Shown here: piece by piece, positions 35,301-47,166 of the stretch
Layout of the letters: every line of letters starts with the position of its first letter
Numbering within the stretch: the first letter of the stretch is position 1
Assembly: GCA_020740775.1 (NCBI GenBank)
Contig: JAHEWK010000015.1
Location: 1,054,001-1,118,000, forward strand
DNA from: Ilyonectria destructans
Taxonomy: Eukaryota > Ascomycota > Sordariomycetes > Hypocreales > Nectriaceae
Length of the DNA: 64,000 nucleotides
Reading direction: 5' to 3'
Translations under genes and position numbers: made by a program
The notes under the pieces: generated by a model
The model's database searches: none
Seen by the model: the letters and a program-made list of their open reading frames with translations, nothing else
Told to the model about the DNA's origin: nothing

Positions 35301-36160
35301 GTAAAATAAAAAGAATAAAATACTTAATATATTTCTAATTTCTTTAAAAATATAAGCTTTTCAGTCTATTAATATTCCTTTTAAATAGAATATATTATCT
35401 AAATATTATTGAGGTATCAGAAAAGGTAACCAGTTGGACCAGAAACCTTAGTCTGTCTGAGTAAACTGTTGACCTTTAAATGGACTGGGTATATGGTCTG
35501 TATTGTTGATACTATTGTTGGTGTTTTTTTTTACTGTTGAGCTTCTAGTCCCCCCTCTGGGTATGTGTGTACTAGGGCACCCTGACCTCTTGATTATCTA
35601 AATATTTAATAGTAAAGTATATTAATTATCTTTAGCTTTAATTTCTTTTTTAATAATATTAATAGATTAAATTTATAGAAAATTTAAATTATTTATATTA
35701 ATTTATTATTTATTTAAATAGAAAAAGCTACTCTATTAATATTAGCTAAAATCTTTAAAGTCAGATAGCTAATTAGAAAGCAGTAGGTATTTATTAATAC
35801 TATCAGCAAAAAGATATATAAGCTCTAGTTTGAAGAGCTCTTATATTGCATCGAGCTAGTATGGATGCTAGCCAGCTAGAGCGCTAGAGAGGGCAGATTC
35901 GGATAACTTAGATCTTGGGGCGTTTTATAGGTCGGGTCGTGGGATTTATAGGTTTCTTTAGATATTAAGGTTAGAACGGGCCGAAAAAGTTAGACAGGAT
36001 TCCAGCAGAAGAAGAAAAAAGCAGCTTGAAACCCAAACTTAGGCCTTAGCAACTGTAATGTGCACAACGAAAATACAGTAAATTCAAACATTAGGTTCCC
36101 TCATCGAGGGGACGTCTTCTTAATAATTCAATCAAACGATCCCAGCCACTATTACAGACG
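35301..36160. other. AT-rich RIP-like block
   Basis: Very AT-rich, many TA dinucleotides and no open frames, punctuated by a GC-normal patch at 35410-35600. Probably remnants of further repeats; none can be assigned to a family by eye. Confidence 0.55.
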
Positions 36161-36417
36161 TTTCACTTGCAGTCGGCTAGTTTTCCACCGCTGACGCGTT
36201 CCAGCCGACATAACAACCGTCCAAAACTTGCAGACACGATAAGGATCCTGGATCCTCATCGGCAACACTGCGTCCTTCGTCACTCCGATTGTTGCACGCG
36301 ACTTCAATCCGGCGAATCCCCGAGAAAACTTCTACCAGACATCACATACGTATTTGAGGGCGCGAGACGTTTCAGCCCCGTGTTTCGTATTGTTGCGACT
36401 CTGCTCTGGGGTCCGTG

Positions 36418-36441
36418 TGCGCGGTGTATAAAAACCGCGCA
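36418..36441 (+). promoter_or_regulatory. TATA box inside a perfect inverted repeat
   Basis: TGCGCGGT and ACCGCGCA are perfect 8-bp inverted arms around GTATAAAA. The TATAAAA lies 261 bp before the ATG of the NLR gene. Confidence 0.55.
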
Positions 36442-36687
36442 TACGAAGCCTAACATTGTGAGGAAACAAGGATCTTTGTTACTATTCATTATGTACGCTC
36501 ATTGGTCCGTTTCTATCAGCTCGTGACACGTATTCTGCTGCGCCGCTCAATCCTCCCCCGCCTTCGCCCCGAGTCCAGCCGGCGATTTCCTCCTGCAAAC
36601 ATCCAGAGGTGCTTTACCATCCTCAGTATCCTAAATTCTAGTGCGATTCTGTTGCGAAATTTGCTCTCTCTATACTCCCCAGCGATA

Positions 36688-39600
36688 ATGGATCCCGTTT
36701 CTGCCATCGGTCTTGTCTCCGGGATCCTCTCATTTGTTGGCGCCGCGGAGAAGACTCTAAAACTGTCATGGGCAATTTACAATTCCCTTGAGGGGTCTTC
36801 GGAAGAGACAGAGATGCGTGTGAAGTTGACTGACAACATGGCGGTGATATGGAAACGAATAATTTCCACCAACCAGTTTGCCCAGACTGAAGAGGACAGA
36901 GCTCTTGTCACTTTGGCTCAAGAGTGCAATGAGCTGACAAACGACATTCAAAAGGAGCTGAAGTCCCTCAAGCCCAAACGACGCAAATCCAAAACCCAGA
37001 GTGGTCTTTCGGCCCTGAAGATATTAATGATTGAGCCGAAGATTAAAGACCTGGAGAAGCGGCTTCAGCACTGCCGCGATCAGCTTCATTTCCACATTAC
37101 GACGTTATCGGGGTAAGGGCATAGCTGACAGACTGCAAAGCCATTCCATATTGACATATTAGCAATACCATGGCTGACTCAAAGACGGCAGTGAAAACGT
37201 CAAAGCACTACTAGCAACATGCAAAGAGGATGGAGCCAAGTTGACTCAGCTCGAACGCTCCATCACCCAACTGAGGCAGACCTTGCAAGATATGACGACC
37301 ACAAAAGCTGGCACTATCAGTGACCAAGCCCTGGATCAACTACAAAATCTGCTGCATATCGGGCAGGACGCGCTTAATGAGGTTGCCCAAGACCGAATTC
37401 TGAGAGGGATTAAGGGAGGGTTCGAGGATATGTCCTACCGCTACCAGAGCGTCGAAAGTTCCTACAGGGAGACATTCGAATGGATCTTCGATCTTGACGA
37501 GAAATCTTCAGAAGCTGCCAAGCTCACCCAATGGCTATCGTCAGGAGATGGCATCTTCCACATATGTGGCAAGCTTGGCGCGGGCAAGTCTACGCTGAGT
37601 AAGTAACGAAACGAACCTGTTAGAGTTACGCCTTTCCGAGCTGCTCTGTCGCTATTGAAACCCATAAGAAATGCCGGGCAAAAAGAAAGAACTTGAAGAA
37701 CTAATGTATACTAGTGAAGAAGCTGTTTACGCACAAGCGGACTAGAATCGGGCTGAAGAAGTGGGCGCGTAGGTCAAAGCCATCTGAGACACTCTTCGCA
37801 ATTTGTTTATTCTTTAGCTAACATCTCCTTAGAAGGCAAGGGAGGTCGAAAGCTGATCATGGCCAACTTCTTTTTCTATGCCCTTGGCCCAGATCCACGA
37901 CAGAAGTCTTTGATGGGCCTCTACAGAACTCTGCTTTACCAAATATTGACAAAAAGTCCAGGCCTTATACAGCATCTTCTGCCGGATCAATGGACCAAAG
38001 CCCTTTCCCAGCCAAAATTCCGTTCAGCATATGACATCCTTGATGATGACATCAAGCAGGCTTTCGAACGGTTGCCAAGGCAGCAGGATAGTGACTCCCT
38101 TGGCGGGTACTGTTTTTGCTTCTTCATCGACGGCCTCGATGAGTATCAGGCGACCAGAGCAGTTGACCGTCGCGAAATGATCCGCTCTTTGACGAATCTG
38201 GCTAACAGCGCCTCGGGCTGCTTCAAATTGTGTGTCTCGAGTCGCATTGAGAATCCGTTCATGGATATGTTCTCCGAGGACAGCAGGCTCTACCTTCACG
38301 AATTGACAGGATCTGACATGGACGAATACGTCCAAGGAAATCTGGAATACGTCGGAACAGTAGAAGAACGCCGGCAGCTCGCCTCGTCCATCACCAAGAA
38401 GGCAGAGGGCGTTTTCCTCTGGGTTGTCCTAGTGGTTCAGAATATCCGCAAACTATCAGATGATGGGGCTAGGTTTTCCCGCCTGCTCAGTGAGATTGAG
38501 TCGCTCCCGACCGAGCTGAACGAACTGTTCCAACGAATCCTGGATACTCTCGGATCCGAAGATCGCCGGTTGATGTGCTATACCGTCTCCCTTCTCCGTT
38601 TCTTGGCCGGGATTCCTGAGGCCAAAAAGATGCACCTATCGCTTACCTTGAGCGACTTCTATTTCCTTGTGGACTACGAATCCGATCTGCGGTTTGCAGA
38701 GAGCGCACAATTCCCGAAGCTGGGGTCCGAGACAGTCAGGGAGAGTGAGCTTCGCGCAAGGCGGCAACTAAGGGGCGTTTGCAGAGGACTTGTGGAAGCA
38801 GACAAGGAAAACGATATCGACTTCACCCATCGCTCCGTGGGGGACTTTTTTGAACAAGAGAAGATTCAGATCGAAATGCACGACGGGTCCTTCAACAACA
38901 TGGAGGCGTTGTCCCAACTAAAACTCGCTAGTATAAAACAATATTGGTGGGACCGAGAACAACAGAATGGCCAAAAAGATCATGACAGCATGGTAAGAGA
39001 AGAGGGAATTCTCAACCGTCACTCGATACTGGTAGCATGCCTGGTTGAACTACGACGAGGACAGCAACTCGATGCACCCCCCTTTGGTTTCCTTACAAGT
39101 CTTGATACTATTCCCATGCTATCTGCTAGCGCAACAATCAGTCACTCCTTGGCTTGCTACAAAACGGCATTTCGAATCAACCTTGCCCAGAAAATCTATG
39201 AGGACAGCCTGCCATATACTTCCTACGAAATCTGTCACACCTCGCGAGTCCGACATATCCAGTCAGACCTTTATACCGAGGACAGAAATGACGAATGGCC
39301 TACCAGGGACAACTTCAAACCCGAAAACTCTGAAGTGCTATGGAGGATAGTCGATGAGGACGTTGATAAAATAGAAGAATACACAAGAGCCGTGATCTCC
39401 CCCCTGTTGACCGAGCTATGTTCAGGGCGACTGGAGTATCCACGTTGGAGGATCGCACACATCCACGACATGCCCCTGGAACCGGATAACCTCGCCATGC
39501 TTGTGTACTGTGCCATAGGAGCTGGCATTGGTCGAGATTTCTGGCCGCGAAGACCCTTCACGAGTGCCGAGGACGACGACGACAAAGAAAGCGACGGCGA

Positions 39601-40348
39601 TGGAGGCGAAGATCCGGGAGCCCTAATGCTTACTGGTCTCCGGTTTTTACAGCTCCTTTTCGAAGACCAAATCGTGTCTCCAAACTCACCGACACACTTG
39701 GCATTTGGTGGTGAATTCGGCTTCATCCGCATTGCCGCCGAAAACCAGCGATTATCCATCTGGCAGCACTTTCTGTGTTGGTGGGTAACCGTGGCTGCAG
39801 CGTCTGGCGAATATGATTTGGAAAAAGATACCGGTCCTGATAATGAGTCTTCATCTGGTGACGAGTCCTCATCTGAGAATGAGTCCTCGTCTTTTGGGGA
39901 GTGGGAGATCGACCCCCGGGAGCAAATGGCAGTAAATCTCATGCTAGGAACTTTCATAAGCAACGGCGCAGATCTGGAGGTAGCGTTCAAAATTGCAGAT
40001 AGAAGTGAGGTGCCTACTCGTGCGGATGATTGGTGGGTACAGTATACCTTGGAGATGGCCCTAGATGGTGGAGAAGCGCTGGAGCTACACGTGGTGGTAA
40101 ACCTTGAATTTCGAAAGAAACTCAGGGGATATCCGTACGAACCACCGAAGCGATGGTATGAGAGAAACTGGTGCGGCAGGAAAACGCCTCTGCCATTGCC
40201 GGATTCATTCCTTTCTGTGAGAGATTTGATCGAACGCTCTCGGCTGCCGTACAAAGATGTCCTGTTGAAGTTGATAGACTACAGGTTGAGAATTGCGAAC
40301 CTGGATAACGTACCGATATCTGGCCCAAGACAGGACGAATTGAATTGA
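36688..40348 (+). CDS. STAND/NLR protein with NACHT domain
   Basis: Exons 36688-37112, 37192-37598, 37715-37768 and 37833-40348 give 1133 residues. The N-terminus (M-D-P-V-S-A-I-G-L-V-S-G-I-L) matches the fungal HeLo-like N-terminal domain of STAND proteins, followed by coiled-coil-prone helices. The NACHT NTPase starts near residue 255 with Walker A G-K-L-G-A-G-K-S-T-L (about 266-275) and Walker B F-C-F-F-I-D-G-L-D-E (about 389-398). A winged-helix-like region follows. The C-terminal 500 residues contain no ankyrin, WD40 or TPR repeats that I can see, but an acidic Ser/Glu-rich stretch (about 39840-39900). Fungal NLRs act in non-self recognition and programmed cell death; a specific role is not known. 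It sits beside RIP-damaged repeats. Confidence 0.85.
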
Positions 40349-42900
40349 AGAATTACGGCCAGAAGGCGGAGCAGTCTCGCGATGGAATCTTCCCCTGGGC
40401 AGTATCCGATTGGACATATATGTACTTACAATGTCAAGAGGAATTCGACTTTCTTCTCTATTTTTAGAATGTATTATTAGGTACCTATTCTTTATCGTTC
40501 AAAACACTTTGTTGTTCTAGGGAGTGGGGACTTTGTGCAATTTTATACAATTTTCTATTATTAAGAACTCTTAATCTTTATACAAGTTCTTTAAGCCGAA
40601 CTTCTCAGCCAGCTTGCTTTTAATATACTTCTTACTGGTTAGTATTATAGTGCCTTCTTAGTGCTCCCTTAATGCTTCTAGCACAGTAGGTTTTACTTAC
40701 TGGTGCTATTAACTGTTTGATATCTAGGGATATTGTTAAATTGTAGTGTTATTTATACGGATTATAAAGTTAGTGTACTTTATATCGTAAACTGTTGGGA
40801 GTTAGTAGCTTGTTCTTATTAATAAGCTTGCCTATTGTTTTTAGTGCTATAGTTTAGCAAAATGTTATATTATTCGTATATCCTGGGATTAGAAGGTTTA
40901 TATTTCTTTATGTATCTGACGCTATCTGAAACCTGTTAGCTGTTGATCTCTGGCTATATGTAGGTGCGTTTCCTTACGAATTCTATACTTGAAGGTCTTG
41001 GGCATATTCTATATTGCTCTTTGGCCTGAGCTTTCTGCAGACTATATGAGGCCTGATCTTTGAGCAATCTTCAGTAAGCTCTCTGCGTTCGGTCAGTTTG
41101 ATGAGGCATCTCTATATGTATGTGTTTTTGTGGATCTGTATGTTTTTAGTTTTGTCCTTACGTCTGAAGTTCTGTCTTCCTGTTAAGGGAGAAGTGTAGA
41201 TATTAGGAGTTGTTGAATGGTGGTAGAAAAGCTTTTGTAGGAGGTGAGAAGGTGAGAGCTAGGTCTCCTGCTGGATGAGGTAGAAAGGATATGAGCGAAA
41301 AGAAAATGAGGGACCAATGAGGGAGATGGTATGCTTAAGTCTGCAATCACTGGACAAGAGGGAGATGGCATGTTGATATCTGCGACGGCCGGAGGGAATA
41401 AGGAGAGCGAAGGGGAGAGATGGCATGCCTAAGTCTGCAGCAACGGGAGGGAACCAAGAAGTAAAGACGACGCGTCCGCAGGAAATTTCGTGCTGTGTGC
41501 CTTTTTACCTAGTCCGGACAGGGTGTCATTTTAGGCCACCCTAGGAGAACCGATTTTGGGTCCCATCGGCCAGAGTTGGAGCAATTCTACCTCCTGCTGT
41601 ACGGCCTTTGTCCAAAATAACGGCCAGGGTAAGAAAGTATGAGCAGAGTCTGAGCAAGTCAGTGCGGTGATCGCCGCGGGGTTCATGTGATATCCCTCAC
41701 CACAATCATTATTACCATCCTGCAGGGAAATCTGCCAATCTTCAGTAGAGCAGAAAAGACGGAAGAGCCTGTCTATGAGGCATAATTAGGACGCGACGGT
41801 TAGTATCCATCTAGTAAGCCACGCCGTTCACTCTCATTGCATCAGAACGCTGCGTTGGCTTTGCCCGCCGGGGTTGCTAAGATCGGACGGTATCAGGCAG
41901 GTTAACTAAGTTTCCCCATGCAGTAGATGTCGACTGACTAAACTGTTTCAGGTTCAGAAAGCAGACTATTGCTGCAGCTAAGAACACAATCTCTATCAGC
42001 CCACTCCATGCATGATGAGATCTGGGGTCTGTCTGACCCATCCATGATTACAAGGCCAAAGGCGAGAAACCTCGGTTCCAGCAGTAAGCTCCATAGATTA
42101 TCTCTATTTTCGTCTCCACAATTCGTTCAATTTGTAGGTTCGTGCGAATGTCCCACCTTGGCGCTCATGAGTCCGTGATCGCAGCATGTAATTTTGGCCT
42201 ATGAGCATCCAATGTCCATCAAGTGATAAAGCCTATTTCAGGACTGATTACATTTTCACCGATAACATTTCGAGTCTAGACTATTCGAATTCACCTTTTG
42301 CCGAGACTGCATTTGCCGTAATTCCGCGATACGATGCCACCGCCCGCCAAACTGGGTGGGAGCCGATTGACGCCAATCACCAACAAATTGCATCATAGAG
42401 GCGCGTTGGTACTCGCCGCCTTACAGGGTATAGCAGCGCCTCACAAGCTCGCGATTGCCAGCCCCAAAGGCGTATCCATGTGGGATTGTGAGATTGAGAC
42501 GAAATCGGTCGGCTAATCCATTGCAAAATGCCTGTCTGCAGTCGTGGTTCAGCCCATATTCTCCACTCACCCTTGTTGTCCTGCACCCTTTCACTCCCTG
42601 AGGTGGTACATCCACAAAGGCCATACCTGCAAGTGGAGAAGGTCGGTCGATTATATCCACTGCATGGCACAACTTGACGATTCTATACTCCAACCGACAT
42701 AATGCGACTACAAACTCGGCGTTAGGCTATCTTAAAGATAAGGACCATTTGGATTATTCGCCTGTTGAATTCTGGACCCTTGATGAACTGATCAGAAAGT
42801 ATAAAGTAAGCTTAGCTGCACGTCGATAGAGCTCCTTCTCTCCGTTGACTTACAACTACATTTTCTGCAAGCCGGCACCAGTCAGGAACCGTTTTCAGCC
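40349..42900. other. AT-rich then low-coding intergenic region
   Basis: 40440-41100 is AT-rich and probably a degraded repeat. 41330-41455 has three imperfect copies of a GAGATGGYATGC unit. 41786-41866 resembles the segment at 29550-29634. Frames at 42201-42516 and on the opposite strand show no domain. Confidence 0.5.
41325..41455. repeat. Imperfect tandem repeat (GAGATGGCATG...TCTGC units)
   Basis: Three spaced copies of GGGAGATGGYATGC/TTG followed by AAGTCTGCAA-like sequence and a GGAGGGAA spacer. Confidence 0.6.
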
Positions 42901-45101
42901 ATGGCCTGGAGTTCTGCATTTGGCCGTCTGGCCATCGCTAAGAAGCATGACCGAACGCCCGAGGAGCGAGCCTTTGTTCGGCGGCTTGACTTGTTTCTCA
43001 TGACTTTTGGCTGTATCTCTCAAGGTAAGTGGCGCCATCTTCAATTCGGGACCGCCATGCTAACCAGGTGTCGCCAAGTTATTAAATTCCTTGATCAAAC
43101 AAACATCACGACCGCTTATGTGAGCGGTATGAAGGAGGATCTGGCCCTCAACGGAAACGAACTGAACTTGTTAGTCTACAAGATCAAGAATGGCACTCTC
43201 ACCTGAGCATAGGCTAACACATGGAAGCTTCACGACATATTTTAACATCGGATACTGCATCATGCTTATCCCATCCCAGATCATCATGACCTACGTGCGT
43301 CCTAGCCTATGGCTCCCAGGACTAGAGATTGCGTGGGGTGTCATTACCGGGTTGATCGCAATTGTCCACAACGCCAAACAAATATATGCCTTGCGATTCT
43401 TCCTGGGCTTTTTGGAGAGCAGTGCCTGGCCAGGAATGATCACGCTACTGAGTAGGTTGCCCTTCCCACCCTTTGTCCTGGCGGAGCGAACGTGCTAATT
43501 GCCGAGTAGTGTACTGGTACACGCCTTCGGAACTAGCAAAACGGTGAGTACATCGACATCCAAAATGAACGGAACCACTTGCCCTATATCCAGTCTAACA
43601 TTTCCCTGCTAGAATGGGCTTTTATCACTCTGCACGGGCTGTGGGTGGCATGATGTCTGGCGCGCTGCAAGTGGCGATCCTAAATACCCTAGATGGGAAG
43701 AATGGCCTTGCTGGGTGGCGGTAAGTTTTAAACCACCCTCTCCTAATTCTATCGATTCCTGACCTTTGATTCAGTTGGCTATTTGTCATCAACTCTATCA
43801 TGACCGTTGTGCTGGGCTTCTTCGGCTTCGTCATGCTCCCTGACACGCCTAATCGTCCCAACCCCTGGGCGAAGTGGTGGTTCACCGCCGACCACGCTCG
43901 CATTGCAATGGACAGACTCGATCGACATGGTCGGGCTGAAGCAAAGAAGATTACTTGGGCCGCAACAAAGTGAGTAACTACCCATTATTCGCGAACCACA
44001 GCGAGAGATTGACCGAGTATAGACGGGCTGGCCGCATGTGGATTACATATTACATTCCAGCCTACTGGGTGGTCAGCGGTATGAGCGCTGGAGGTTTGAG
44101 CTACTTTAGCCTTTTTCTCAAGACCTTGACCGATGGCCAAGGCAATCGGATCTGGTCCACCACCCAAGTCAATACTATTCCTATCGGAGGCGGTGCTGTC
44201 CAGGTTGTTTTTAGTCCGTACTTTCCCACTATCCGATTTAGTATCGAAAGCAGCGCTAACATTGAGCACAGTCTGGGTTTGGTGCATTCTGTCTGACCTC
44301 CTACAAGTCCGTTGGCAGCTTATTATCACCCAAAGTGAGTGAAGCACGCACAGGTTCCATCCATTACCTACTTCTAACGCCCAAACTCAGGTCTCATTGG
44401 CATTATTCCGGCCGTTATTATGACTATATGGACAAGGCACCCTGATCAGGTGCCACTGGCCGCCGCCTACGCCAGCTACTTCATCACCTACGGGGTCCAA
44501 GCATCAGGACTCATCCTACTTGCATGGTTCACTGACATGTGAGTTTCGATTACATAAAGCACCACAGCTGTCATTACTGACCTCCATAAAAGGTTCCCTC
44601 GAGAGCCAGAGGTTCGATCTTTAGTTGTCGGTCTCGCAGTCGTCGCCATCTACGCAGTCGACGCAGGCAGCAACGTCTTCATATGGCCCGCTATCCGAGC
44701 TCCATACTGTGAGTCTCTCCCTACGCTCGTTTCTGTGTTATTTTGGTGACCATACTAATTACGACTGTTCGTTTTTTAGATACAACCGGTTGGGCTGTTA
44801 TGCTCTCGATGTGGACTGCCGGTGTTGTTCTAATCTTGGGACTGTGGCAGCTCGACATCCGTCTTCTCTTGTGAGTATCTCACCACATTCTCTTTTGTCT
44901 TATAACATTGTCGTCGTATTCAATCTCTGTTGGACTCATCAGCTAACCGCCGGCTTTAGGCCCAAAAAGAATGCCTTGCACGAAGTCCAAGCCGAAGCCG
45001 AAGCCGCTCCCAGTGTGGACTCTGACGAAGGTCAGGATGCACAATTTGGTGCGAGCGGGGGAAAGGGGGGTAAGACAATCGAAGTTAAGCAGATTGTCTA
45101 A
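42901..45101 (+). CDS. MFS transporter, anion:cation symporter family (Liz1/Fen2-like)
   Basis: Twelve exons (42901-43024, 43079-43169, 43228-43451, 43510-43543, 43613-43720, 43775-43969, 44023-44213, 44272-44334, 44391-44538, 44593-44708, 44780-44870, 44960-45101) give 508 residues, all introns GT-AG and 53-89 bp. The motif [18 protein letters not shown] after the first helix, and [15 protein letters not shown], mark the ACS (allantoate/pantothenate) family. About twelve membrane helices can be traced, ending in a charged cytosolic tail with E-A-E-A-E. It likely imports an organic anion such as pantothenate or another carboxylate at the plasma membrane. Substrate is not decided by sequence. 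High intron number contrasts with its neighbour at 47-48.8 kb. Confidence 0.85.
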
Positions 45102-45401
45102 AATTCCAGTTGGCTGTCTAAAATGAATCGTCATCGAATACTTCCAAGGCTCAAGGTCTCCACAGAACATCTGAAGCCAGTGAATTGGACTCAGGTGTTT
45201 CTGCGATAGAGATTGGTGCTGCGTTGCAGAAGTTGATGATATTTAGACTAAAGATGCAATTTAACAGACACGGTCGTCAAATTCTCAACCCAGGTCGATA
45301 GGCAGAATTTCCCTTGAACTAGAGTGTAACGATTCGCCTCGTCATGCAGTTGTGTGTCGCTGAGCAGGTCTACGCGCAGCCCCTTGTGCATCATCTAATC
45401 A
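45102..45401. other. Intergenic between convergent genes
   Basis: 300 bp between the two stop codons. Nothing recognised. Confidence 0.5.
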
Positions 45402-46574
45402 TCACTGAGGAATTCTCACAACAATTCTGCCCGTAATGCTATCCGTCCTCAGCCTCTCAAAGATGTCTCGCATATCAGAAAACTCCAAAACTTCAATGGT
45501 TGGTGTAATCTTTCCCGTCGCAGCATGTTCCAGTAGCTCATGCATCTGCTGCTCAGTTCCCGTCGCGACACCGGTAACAGTGAGTGCTAATCAGACAAAT
45601 TAGCTTATTTATCTGGTTCAGCAGTAGACAAGTACTATACCTCGCGCTGAACAAAGGGATGCAGGTATCGGAAGGTCGAAATCGTTGGGTGGGAGGCCGA
45701 CGGTGACAATTAGTCCCGTACTTTGAACCAGTTTTGGGGCGAGTCGAAACGCCTCCTTGGAACCCGAGACTACCACGACTGCGTGTGCACCATCGCCTGT
45801 CAACTCCTTCACCTTCTTTTCCACATCCTCTTCGACGAAGTCGATGAAGTACTGAGCACCGCAGCTGATGCTCAGGTCGCGTTTGGATTTCCCAGAGTCG
45901 ACCGCAATCACGCGATATCCTCGCAATCTGCTCGCAATTTGGACACCCAGATGGCCAAGTCCGCCACCCGAGCCGGATATCACAACCCAATCATTTTCTC
46001 CCAACCGAGCGTCGAGCTTTGAAACTGCCCCTGCCATGGTGAGGCCGGCGCACAGGAGAGGAGAGGCCACTTCGCTAGGGACCTCATCCGGGATCATCGT
46101 CACGTACCTAGCATCCGCTACAACGTACTGCTGGAACGTTCCCGATACCTGGCGGCCCGTGTTGATTTGGTTGGGGCAGTTGTTTGTGAAACCCTTCAAA
46201 CAGATAGAGCATTCTCCGCAAGCGCTGAAGACCCATTTCACGCCGACTCTCTGACCCAGCATGGATTCTGCAACTTGTTCACCTATTTTGACCACCGTCC
46301 CGACGCCTTCGTGGCCCACAATGGGCTTGTATTGGCTCCATCCAAGAAATGCTCGAACTTCCGACCCGCTGCGACGAGGGTCAGTAGTCAGATAAGTTTT
46401 ATAATCGGGCTTTCGCTGGATCAATTACCATATGCCGCTGAAGGCAAGTTTAACGAGAATCTCATTAGACCCAGGCTCTTCAACCGGTACATCGTGGCGG
46501 ATACTGATGGCTGCGGTTGGTCCTGGGTTCTCAATGACCGCTGCCGTCTGGAATTGGGCTATTTGGGCGTCCAT
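45402..46574 (-). CDS. Zinc-containing NAD alcohol dehydrogenase (Adh1-like)
   Basis: Exons 46574-46429, 46368-45641 and 45586-45402 give 352 residues, typical for yeast-type ADH. Seen: catalytic zinc region G-I-C-G-S-E, G-H-E-G-V-G, the structural zinc loop C-G-E-C-S-I-C-L-K-G-F-T-N-N-C, and C-A-G-L-T with the third zinc ligand. The Rossmann motif G-S-G-G-G-L-G-H-L-G is followed by V-I-A-V-D, the Asp that favours NAD. The usual G-I-C-H-S-D is G-I-C-G-S-E here, so the proton-relay residue near the zinc is changed (His to Gly, Asp to Glu), which may alter substrate. Cytosolic, no targeting signal. Neighbouring MFS genes give no firm pathway. Confidence 0.87.
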
Positions 46575-47166
46575 TTTTAAAATCGAAATGCTTCTCGTCG
46601 GTAACAATTACGCGAACGAGTCATTAAGACTGCTACCAGTCTTGATAAACGAATAGATGCTTACGCCCTCCGAGGTTCCCCACTTCGGCTTAGAAAGCCG
46701 GCATTTGAACTGTGGGCTGGATACAGTAGTGCGGAGCGCTACTTGACTTGTCTACGTCATCTACAGTAGCTCAGTCGCCATTATACAGTGGCGGAGACGA
46801 GCACTCGCAGAATTATCACATTCCAGCATGACACCATGGAGCAGTTAGGCTGGCGCAAATGATTGATTCGACATCCATTACCTCATAGATGTCGCTCAGC
46901 TCAGGCTGAATATTCAACGACGATCGGATATTAATCCAGTCGTACACGAGCTATCCCAATTCTCGGGGTCTCTCAATTGCAACGAGTGGCCACCACTGTA
47001 TGCTGGTCACTGCCATAATCAAGTCAATATGCACAGAGGACTTTTACGCAAGTGGTATAAGAAACCAGATCAATGGCAATAGTGGATGCAATTCTTCAAA
47101 CTACTAATATAGTTCATCCTCCGCTTGCCAACAGCTATCTCAAATACAAGACTCAGGATGCTGCAC
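46575..47166. other. Intergenic, no gene recognised
   Basis: Promoter of the alcohol dehydrogenase and 3' flank of the following transporter. Nothing else seen. Confidence 0.5.

Noticed and set aside
39271..40254. 327-codon open frame antisense to the NLR gene
   Set aside because: Shadow of the NLR coding exon; Ser/Arg-rich composition typical of antisense codon mirroring and no motif.
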